DNA of 64,000 nt from Virgisporangium ochraceum (lineage in GTDB: Bacteria > Actinomycetota > Actinomycetes > Mycobacteriales > Micromonosporaceae). How positions within the stretch are numbered: the stretch's first letter is position 1; every line of letters starts with the position of its first letter. This document shows positions 57,768 through 64,000 of this stretch, piece after piece. The position numbers were made by a program, and so were the translations under genes. The stretch is from positions 1 to 64,000 of the forward strand of contig NZ_BOPH01000018.1 in NCBI RefSeq assembly GCF_016863655.1, written 5' to 3'. The notes beneath the pieces are model-generated. The model did not search any database. It had not been told where the DNA came from and was given only the letters and a program-made list of their open reading frames with translations.

Positions 57768-59681
57768 GTGGAAGAGACGACCGTGGAGTTCGCCGCGGCC
57801 AGCGGCTGGTTGCAGTCGATCTGGCTACTGGTGGCGATCCCGCTGGTGAGTGCGGCCGTTCTGCTGGTGCTCGGCAGGCGGGCAGACAAGTGGGGGCACT
57901 GGCTCGGCGTCCTGGCCGTCGTGGCCTCGTTCGGCCTGGGCCTGTCCTACTTCCTGGCGCTGCGCGACCTCGGGGGCAACCGCTCGGCCGAGGTGAGCCT
58001 GTTCGACTTCATGTCGGTCGGCAGCCTGCACGTCGACGTCGGGTTCCTGCTCGACCCGCTCTCCGGGCTGTTCGTGCTACTGATCACCGGCGTCGGCTCG
58101 CTGATCCACATCTACGCCGTCGGGTACATGGAGCACGACGAGGGCCGCCGGCGGTTCTTCGGGTACTTCAACCTGTTCATCGCCGCGATGCTCCTGCTGG
58201 TGCTGGGCAACAACTTCGTGATGCTCTACATCGGCTGGGAGGGCGTCGGTGTCGCGTCCTACCTGCTGATCTCGTTCTGGTACGACCGGAACAGCGCCGC
58301 GACGGCCGGCAAGAAGGCGTTCCTGATGAACCGGGTCGGTGACACCGGCCTGGCGATCGCCATCTTCCTCATGTTCGCCACGCTCGGCACCACCCAGTAC
58401 GAAGAGGTCTTCAGCGGCGTCAACGAGCTCGCCGCCGGCACCGTCACCGCGATGGGCCTGCTGCTCCTCCTCGGCGCGTGCGGCAAGTCGGGCCAGTTCC
58501 CGCTGCACACCTGGCTCCCCGACGCGATGGAGGGCCCGACCCCGGTGTCGGCGCTCATCCACGCGGCCACCATGGTCACCGCGGGCGTGTACCTGATCGC
58601 CCGCGCCCACCCGGTGTTCGACGCCTCGCCCACGGCGCAGAACGTCGTGGTGATCGTCGGCGCGGTCACGCTGCTGATCGGGTGCATCATCGGCGCGGCC
58701 AAGGACGACATCAAGCGGGTGCTCGCGTACTCGACCGTTTCGCAGATCGGCTACATGTTCCTGGCGGTGGGTCTGGGCGGCGCCGCGTACGCGCTGGGCA
58801 TCATCCACCTGCTGGCGCACGGCTTCTTCAAGGCCGGCATGTTCCTCGGCGCCGGTTCGGTGATGCACGGGATGCACGACCAGGTCGACATCCGCCGCTT
58901 CGGCGCGCTGTCGAAGGTCATGAAGGTCACCTGGATCACGTTCGCGCTGGGCTACCTCGCGATCCTGGGCCTGCCGCCGTTCTCCGGGTACTTCACCAAG
59001 GACCCCATCATCCTGGCGGCGTTCAACCGCGAGGGCTGGAGCGGCTGGGTGCTCGGTACGGCCGCGCTGATCGGCGCCGGGCTCACCGCGTTCTACATGA
59101 CCCGCCTGTACGTGCTGGTCTTCCACGGCCCCAAGCGGTGGACCGAGGACAACCAGCACCCGCACGAGTCGCCGCCGATCATGACGGTGCCGCTGGTGCT
59201 GCTCGCGGTCGGTTCGGTCGCGTCCGGTTTCCTGATGTCCACCTCGGTCGTCGACTGGCTCAACCCGGTCTTCGGCGAGGAGGAGGAGGCCCACGGTCAC
59301 CTCGGCCACTGGACGGTGACGGCGATGGTGCTCGCGGTGGTCGTAGTCGGTACCGGTCTCGCGGTCCTGCTGTTCCGCAAGGGCACCGCGCTGGTGGAGC
59401 CGTCGGCCGGTCCGGTGGTCAAGGCCGCGCGGCGCAACCTCTACTTCGACACCCTCAACGAGGTCGTGTTCGAACTGCCCGGGCGCATCCTCACCCGGGC
59501 CCTCGTCTACATCGACAACCGGGGCATCGACGGGCTGGTCAACGGGTTGGCCGCCGGCATCGGTGGCGGCTCGAGCCGGCTGCGCCGCATGCAGACCGGC
59601 TTCGTGCGGTCCTATGCCCTGTCCATGCTCGGAGGAGCCCTGATCGTGGTGGCAGCCATGCTGGCGGTGACGCTCGGATGA
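57768..59681 (+). CDS. nuoL: NADH-quinone oxidoreductase subunit L
   Basis: NuoL is the distal antiporter-like proton pump. The 637-residue protein has IGWEGVGVASYLLISFWYDR with the key Glu, GKSGQFPLHTWLPDAMEGPTPVSALIHAATMVTAGVYL with the conserved Lys, and a C-terminal lateral helix region. GAGAGGG lies just before GTG 57768. The stop overlaps the ATG of a 25-codon mini-ORF, not nuoM directly. Confidence 0.97.
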   Translation: MEETTVEFAAASGWLQSIWLLVAIPLVSAAVLLVLGRRADKWGHWLGVLAVVASFGLGLSYFLALRDLGGNRSAEVSLFDFMSVGSLHVDVGFLLDPLSGLFVLLITGVGSLIHIYAVGYMEHDEGRRRFFGYFNLFIAAMLLLVLGNNFVMLYIGWEGVGVASYLLISFWYDRNSAATAGKKAFLMNRVGDTGLAIAIFLMFATLGTTQYEEVFSGVNELAAGTVTAMGLLLLLGACGKSGQFPLHTWLPDAMEGPTPVSALIHAATMVTAGVYLIARAHPVFDASPTAQNVVVIVGAVTLLIGCIIGAAKDDIKRVLAYSTVSQIGYMFLAVGLGGAAYALGIIHLLAHGFFKAGMFLGAGSVMHGMHDQVDIRRFGALSKVMKVTWITFALGYLAILGLPPFSGYFTKDPIILAAFNREGWSGWVLGTAALIGAGLTAFYMTRLYVLVFHGPKRWTEDNQHPHESPPIMTVPLVLLAVGSVASGFLMSTSVVDWLNPVFGEEEEAHGHLGHWTVTAMVLAVVVVGTGLAVLLFRKGTALVEPSAGPVVKAARRNLYFDTLNEVVFELPGRILTRALVYIDNRGIDGLVNGLAAGIGGGSSRLRRMQTGFVRSYALSMLGGALIVVAAMLAVTLG

Positions 59682-59755
59682 GCGAGTCTTGCGAGCGAAT
59701 CATTAACGCAGTGCGTCGCGAATGCCTCGCCGCGCGAAGCGGGGCGATCGCATGA
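59678..59755 (+). repeat. Repeat-like mini-ORF joining nuoL and nuoM
   Basis: This 78-bp insert reads as a 25-residue frame beginning MSESCERIIN. It starts on ATGA shared with the nuoL stop and ends on ATGA shared with the nuoM start. TCGCC and GGCGA arms around GCGCGAAGCG form a small hairpin. It resembles short gene-junction repeats I recall from Micromonosporaceae. No predicted function; it keeps translational coupling across the junction. Confidence 0.6.
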
Positions 59756-61275
59756 GTGACTTTCCGTTCCTGCCTGTTCTGGTAGGAGCTCCGCTGGTGG
59801 GTGCGCTTCTGGTGGCGTTCCTGCCGAAGGCGAAGCCGGTCCTGGCGAAGCAGGTCGCGTTCGTCTGGTCGCTGCTGATCCTCGCGCTGACCGTCGTGAT
59901 GTGGGTGTCGTTCGACGCCAAGGGCACCCGCTTCCAGTTCCGCACCTCGCTGCCCTGGATCGACGCGTGGGACGCCCGGTTCACGTTCGCCGCCGACGGC
60001 ATCTCGCTGGTGATGCTGGCGCTGATCGCGCTGCTGGTGCCGGTGGTGATCCTGGCCTCGTGGCACGACGCGGAGCACAGCCGGCGTTCGATCCCGGCGT
60101 ACTTCGCGCTGCTGCTCACGCTGGAGAGCACAATGCTCGGCGTCTTCGCGGCCGCCGACATCTTCCTCTTCTACGTGTTCTTCGAGGTCATGCTCGTGCC
60201 GATGTACTTCCTCATCGGTTCCTACGGCGGCGCGCAGCGGCAGTACGCGGCGGTGAAGTTCTTCCTGTACTCACTGGTCGGCGGCCTGTTCATGCTGGCC
60301 TCGGTGATCGGCCTGTGGGTCCTCGGCGGCAACACGTTCGACTGGGAGAAGCTGCTCGCGGCCGATTTCTCCACCGGTGCGGAGCGCTGGCTGTTCCTCG
60401 GCTTCTTCGTCGCGTTCGCGATCAAGGCGCCGTTCTTCCCGTTCCACACCTGGCTGCCCGACGCCGGTTCGGCCGCTCCGGCCGGTGCGGCGGCGCTGCT
60501 CGTCGGCATCCTCGACAAGGTCGGCACGTTCGGCATCCTGCGTTACTGCCTGCCGCTGTTCCCCGAGGCGTCGAAGTACTTCGCCCCGCTGGGTCTGGTG
60601 CTCGCGCTGGTCGGAATCATCTACGGCGCGCTGCTCGCGGTGGGCCAGCAGGATCTCAAGCGACTGGTCGCCTACACGTCGATCGCGCACTTCGGCTTCA
60701 TCGGGATCGGCATCTTCGCGTTCACCACGCAGGCCGGCTCCGGCGCGGTCCTCTACATGCTCAACCACGGACTGGCGACCGGTCTCCTGTTCCTGGTGGT
60801 CGGCATGTTCGTGGCCCGGCGCGGCAGCGCGCTGGTCACCGACTTCGGCGGCGCGGGGAAGATGGTGCCGGTGCTCGCCGGCGTCTTCTTCGTGGCCGGC
60901 ATGGCGTCGCTGGCGCTGCCGGGCACGTCGCCGTTCGTCTCCGAGTTCCTGGTGCTGATCGGTACGTTCACGGTCAACAAGCCGGTGGCGATCATCGCGA
61001 CGGCCGGCATCATCCTCGCGGCCGCGTACGTGCTGTGGATGATCCAACGCACCACGCAGGGCACGCTGAACCCGGCGCTCGAGAGCGTCACGGCGATGCG
61101 CAAGGACCTGTCGCTGCGCGAGGCGGCCGTGGTGACGCCGCTGATCGTGCTGATCCTGGTGCTGGGGGTCTATCCCAAGCCCGTCCTCGACGTGATCAAC
61201 CCGGCGGTGCAGGCGACCCTCTCCGACATCGGCAAGAAGGACCCCGCACCGACCTCGGCTGAAGGAGCCCGGTGA
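59752..61275 (+). CDS. nuoM: NADH-quinone oxidoreductase subunit M
   Basis: The 507-residue antiporter-like subunit has about 14 helices, FFEVMLVPMYFLIGSYGG with the key Glu, and KAPFFPFHTWLPDAGSAAPAGAAALLVGILDKVGTFGILRY with conserved Lys residues. ATG at 59752 is chosen because it overlaps the mini-ORF stop and gives MSDFPFLPVLV; the upstream in-frame ATG at 59722 lies inside the repeat-like insert. It ends in GTGATG with nuoN. Confidence 0.96.
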   Translation: MSDFPFLPVLVGAPLVGALLVAFLPKAKPVLAKQVAFVWSLLILALTVVMWVSFDAKGTRFQFRTSLPWIDAWDARFTFAADGISLVMLALIALLVPVVILASWHDAEHSRRSIPAYFALLLTLESTMLGVFAAADIFLFYVFFEVMLVPMYFLIGSYGGAQRQYAAVKFFLYSLVGGLFMLASVIGLWVLGGNTFDWEKLLAADFSTGAERWLFLGFFVAFAIKAPFFPFHTWLPDAGSAAPAGAAALLVGILDKVGTFGILRYCLPLFPEASKYFAPLGLVLALVGIIYGALLAVGQQDLKRLVAYTSIAHFGFIGIGIFAFTTQAGSGAVLYMLNHGLATGLLFLVVGMFVARRGSALVTDFGGAGKMVPVLAGVFFVAGMASLALPGTSPFVSEFLVLIGTFTVNKPVAIIATAGIILAAAYVLWMIQRTTQGTLNPALESVTAMRKDLSLREAAVVTPLIVLILVLGVYPKPVLDVINPAVQATLSDIGKKDPAPTSAEGAR

Positions 61276-62828
61276 TGGAAGCGTTGAACGCTCCGTCGAT
61301 CCACTATGCGGCGATCCTGCCGATGCTCATCCTGTTCGGCACGGCGTGTCTGGGTGTCATCGTCGAGGCCGCGGCGCCGCGGGCGGCCCGGTTCCGGGTG
61401 CAGTTCGTGCTCGCCGTCGCCGGGCTGATCGGTGCGCTGGTCGCCGTCTTCACCGCGGCCAACGCGATCGCCGACGACGGAAAGAACGGCAGCATCACCG
61501 CCGGCGGCTCGCTCGTGGTCGACAAGCCGGGCGTCTTCCTGCAGGGCGCGATCATCGTGCTCGGCCTGGTCGCGTTGCTGCTGATCAGCGACCGGACCCT
61601 GGAGCACGGCGGCGCGTTCGTCGCACACGCGGCCGTCACCGCCAACACCGACGCCGACCGCAAGCAGGCGGCGGAGGAGGGTGGCGCGACCGAGGTCTAC
61701 CCGCTGGTGATCTTCAGCCTCGGCGGCATGATGCTGTTCGCGTCGTCGAACGACCTGCTGACGATGTTCATCGCGCTCGAGGTGTTCTCGCTGCCGCTGT
61801 ACCTGCTCTGCGCGCTGGCCCGCCGGCGCCGGCTGCTCTCGCAGGAGGCGGCGGTCAAGTACTTCCTGCTCGGCGCGTTCGCCTCGGCGTTCTTCCTGTT
61901 CGGCATCGCGATGGTCTACGGCTACGCGGGCGGCGTGCAGTTCGGCGAGATCAACCGGGCGGTGCAGGAGCAGCCGAAGGACGTCGTGCTGCTCTACGTC
62001 GGCCTGGCCATGATCGCGATCGGCCTGCTGTTCAAGGCGGCCCTGGTGCCGTTCCACGTGTGGACGCCCGACGTCTACCAGGGCGCACCGACCCCGATCA
62101 CCGCGCTCATGGCGGCGTGCACGAAGGTGGCCGCGTTCGGTGGCCTGCTGCGGGTGCTGTACGTGGCGTTCCAGGGCTCGGTGTGGGACTACCGGCCGGT
62201 GCTCGGCACGATCGCGATCGTCACCATGCTGATCGGCTCGATCCTGGCCGTGACCCAGACCGACATCAAGCGCCTGCTGGCGTACTCGTCGATCGCGAAC
62301 GCCGGATACGTGCTGGTCGGTGTGCTCGCGGTCAACGAGTCGGGCCTGTCGAGCTCGCTGTTCTACCTGGTCGCCTACGGCTTCGCGGTACTGGCCGCGT
62401 TCGGCATCGTCACCCTGGTGCGCGACGCCGACGGCGAGGCGACCCACCTGAGCCGCTGGGCCGGCCTGGGCCGGCGCTCGCCGATGTACGCGGCGGTGTT
62501 CACGTTCCTGCTGCTCGCGTTCGCCGGCATCCCGCTGACCAGCGGCTTCACGGCCAAGTTCGGCGTGTTCGCCGCGGCGATCGACGCCGAACAGACCTGG
62601 CTGGTGATCGCCGGTGTGATCACGAGCATGGTGCTGGCGTTCCCGTACCTGCGGGTGGTCGTCCTCATGTGGCTGTCGGAGCCCGGCGAGTCGACCCCCG
62701 CGGTCTCGATCCCCGGCGCGCTGACCGCCGCCGCGGTGACCATCGGCGCGGCCGCGACGCTCCTCCTGGGCGTGGTGCCGCAACCTCTCATCGACATGAC
62801 GGAGTCGGCGGTGCCGTTCGTCAGGTGA
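61275..62828 (+). CDS. nuoN: NADH-quinone oxidoreductase subunit N
   Basis: NuoN completes the three large antiporter-like subunits. The 517-residue protein has LEVFSLPLYLLCALARR with the key Glu, FKAALVPFHVWTPDVYQGAPTPITALMAACTKVAAFGGLLR, and a hydrophilic insert around residues 108-135. GAAGGAG at 61261-61267 is 7 nt before ATG 61275, so this is preferred to the overlapping GTG at 61272. A strong hairpin follows the stop. Confidence 0.96.
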   Translation: MEALNAPSIHYAAILPMLILFGTACLGVIVEAAAPRAARFRVQFVLAVAGLIGALVAVFTAANAIADDGKNGSITAGGSLVVDKPGVFLQGAIIVLGLVALLLISDRTLEHGGAFVAHAAVTANTDADRKQAAEEGGATEVYPLVIFSLGGMMLFASSNDLLTMFIALEVFSLPLYLLCALARRRRLLSQEAAVKYFLLGAFASAFFLFGIAMVYGYAGGVQFGEINRAVQEQPKDVVLLYVGLAMIAIGLLFKAALVPFHVWTPDVYQGAPTPITALMAACTKVAAFGGLLRVLYVAFQGSVWDYRPVLGTIAIVTMLIGSILAVTQTDIKRLLAYSSIANAGYVLVGVLAVNESGLSSSLFYLVAYGFAVLAAFGIVTLVRDADGEATHLSRWAGLGRRSPMYAAVFTFLLLAFAGIPLTSGFTAKFGVFAAAIDAEQTWLVIAGVITSMVLAFPYLRVVVLMWLSEPGESTPAVSIPGALTAAAVTIGAAATLLLGVVPQPLIDMTESAVPFVR

Positions 62829-62851
62829 GCCATCACATGACGCAGTGTCGA

Positions 62852-62889
62852 CTGTGGCCTCCCGGGCCGGCGTGCCCGGAGGGCCACAG
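62852..62889 (+). terminator. Hairpin terminator after nuoN
   Basis: Arms of 16 nt at 62852-62867 and 62874-62889 pair at 14 positions around a 6-nt loop, with CTGTGGCC/GGCCACAG at the base. It ends 46 bp before the polyprenyl synthase start. There is no T tract. It is the natural end of the nuo transcript. Confidence 0.65.
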
Positions 62890-62935
62890 CGGTGCTGCTG
62901 GAAGAGGAGCCCGACTCGTATGGCATCGTTGATAC

Positions 62936-63961
62936 GTGGATAGCGCGGGTACCAGGCCGGCAAGCACGCTTCCTGGCCTCGATGACATCGATGCTGATCT
63001 ACAAGCGGGGCTCATCGGGATCCTCGACCGGGTCGAGGTCATGCTGCGGGACACGGTGGCGAGCGAAGACCGGCTCGTCGCCGAGGCGGCGACGCACCTG
63101 GCCGACGCGGGCGGCAAGCGGTTCCGGCCGCTGCTGGTCGCCGTCGGTGCCCACTTCGGTGACCCGGATTCGCCGCTGGTCGTCCCCGCGGCCGCGGTGG
63201 TGGAGCTGACCCACCTGGGCACGCTCTACCACGACGACGTCATGGACGAGGCCGAGGTGCGGCGCGGCGCTCCGAGCGCCAACTCGCGGTGGGGCAACTC
63301 GATCGCGATCCTGATCGGCGACTACCTGTTCGCACGCGCCGCCGACCTGGCGGCCGAGCTGGGCCTCGAGGCGGTGCGCATCCAGTCGCGGACCTTCGCG
63401 CGTCTGGTGCACGGCCAGATCGCCGAGACGCTCGGCCCGGCCGAGGGCGAGGACAAGGTCGAGCACTACCTGAACGTGATCGCCGAGAAGACCGGTTCGC
63501 TGATCGCGACCAGCGCCCTCTTCGGTGGCATGTTCTCCGGGGTCGCACCACCGCATCTGGACGCGCTGCGCGCCTACGGCGAGACCATCGGCACCGCGTT
63601 CCAGCTCTCCGACGACCTTCTCGACATCGCCAGCGACAGCGAGCAGTCGGGCAAGATGCCCGGCACCGACCTGCGTGAGGGCATCCCCACGCTGCCGGTG
63701 CTGTACGCACTGGCCTCCGACGACCACGATGCGGCCTCGGTGCGGCTGCGGGAGATCCTGGCCGCCGGCCCGGTCACCGACGACGCGTTGCACGCCGAGG
63801 CGCTGGGCCTCCTGCGCGAGTCGCCGGCGATGAAGCTGGCCCGGGAGACGGTGCGGTCGTACGCCGAGCGGTCACGGTCCGCATTGAGCGGTCTGCCCGA
63901 GGTGCCGGCCCGCCGGGCCATGGAGTCGCTCTGCGACTACATCGCCGACCGCACCGGCTGA
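62936..63961 (+). CDS. Polyprenyl diphosphate synthase for the menaquinone side chain
   Basis: The 341-residue trans-isoprenyl synthase has the first Asp-rich motif in LYHDDVMDEAEVRRG, GNSIAILIGDYLFARA, and the second in FQLSDDLLDIASD. A small residue pattern before the first motif (ELTHLGTLYHDD) fits long-chain synthases such as heptaprenyl or octaprenyl, but chain length cannot be fixed. In Mycobacterium a related gene (grcC1) lies next to menJ. GTG at 62936 follows CATCGT by 6 nt. The last 39 bp of the window after it show nothing but a short TGCACGTGCA palindrome. Confidence 0.92.
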   Translation: MDSAGTRPASTLPGLDDIDADLQAGLIGILDRVEVMLRDTVASEDRLVAEAATHLADAGGKRFRPLLVAVGAHFGDPDSPLVVPAAAVVELTHLGTLYHDDVMDEAEVRRGAPSANSRWGNSIAILIGDYLFARAADLAAELGLEAVRIQSRTFARLVHGQIAETLGPAEGEDKVEHYLNVIAEKTGSLIATSALFGGMFSGVAPPHLDALRAYGETIGTAFQLSDDLLDIASDSEQSGKMPGTDLREGIPTLPVLYALASDDHDAASVRLREILAAGPVTDDALHAEALGLLRESPAMKLARETVRSYAERSRSALSGLPEVPARRAMESLCDYIADRTG

Positions 63962-64000
63962 CCTCCGCGCGGTCGTCTGCACGTGCATATGCGCTGTTCA

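Noticed and set aside
63978..63987. TGCACGTGCA palindrome at the window end
   Set aside because: A single 10-bp palindrome with no context. Nothing can be concluded.

Overview
The window is high-GC, gene-dense DNA of an actinomycete (Actinomycetota). Supporting signs are frequent GTG starts, many starts without a Shine-Dalgarno sequence, a BldC-type regulator, actinobacterial DUF4229, RskA-type anti-sigma and BldC/Lrp families, and a gene order that, from memory, resembles the hemL-ccs-mqn-nuo chromosomal region of Streptomyces. A repeat-like mini-ORF between nuoL and nuoM reminds me of Micromonosporaceae genomes, but genus cannot be fixed from this sequence. I see no rRNA, tRNA, CRISPR array, transposase, phage gene or replication origin.

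Layout. 0-3.5 kb: 3' part of a poly-HAMP hybrid histidine kinase, a receiver protein and a STAS anti-anti-sigma protein. 3.7-9.4 kb: hemL, a histidine phosphatase and a system II cytochrome c maturation cluster (resA, ccdA, resB, resC/ccsB). 9.4-12.3 kb: late futalosine-pathway menaquinone genes (UbiD-, UbiA- and UbiX-like). 12.3-19.3 kb: bldC-like gene, Lrp regulator, glycolipid-binding protein, MalY-type aminotransferase, a 959-residue low-complexity membrane protein and an NlpC/P60 hydrolase with a poly-serine tail. 19.4-23.3 kb: mqnE, two small membrane proteins, a secreted M14 carboxypeptidase. 23.3-29.2 kb (minus strand): GH13 trehalose-synthase-like enzyme, two small membrane proteins, a HelD-like helicase and an archaeal-type ATPase. 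29.3-33.9 kb: ArsR regulator, MFS exporter, and mqnA lying between two paralogous serine hydrolases. 34.0-37.5 kb: paaABCDE. 37.5-40.8 kb: ECF sigma factor with RskA-like anti-sigma, GNAT acetyltransferase with a candidate leader peptide, aldo/keto reductase. 40.8-46.8 kb: mqnC, an LPXTG surface protein, menG, a DUF559 protein and menJ. 47.0-62.8 kb: a complete 14-gene nuo operon. 62.9-64.0 kb: a polyprenyl diphosphate synthase.

The unifying theme is menaquinone-based respiration. mqnA, mqnE, mqnC, the mqnL/P/M set, menG and menJ build and reduce menaquinone, the polyprenyl synthase can supply its side chain, complex I reduces it, and hemL plus the Res proteins supply haem and cytochromes c downstream. 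mqnB and mqnD of the futalosine route are not in this window.

The observations I rate highest are: a 14-codon candidate leader peptide enclosed by a 10-bp inverted repeat ahead of the GNAT gene; a 25-codon mini-ORF joining nuoL to nuoM by ATGA overlaps on both sides; twin palindromic operators ahead of the ATPase gene; DnaA-box clusters in two intergenic gaps; a recurrent palindrome GTCCAC(A/T)GTGG inside genes; and a series of genes whose start codon sits 6-8 nt after a -10 hexamer, implying leaderless mRNAs.
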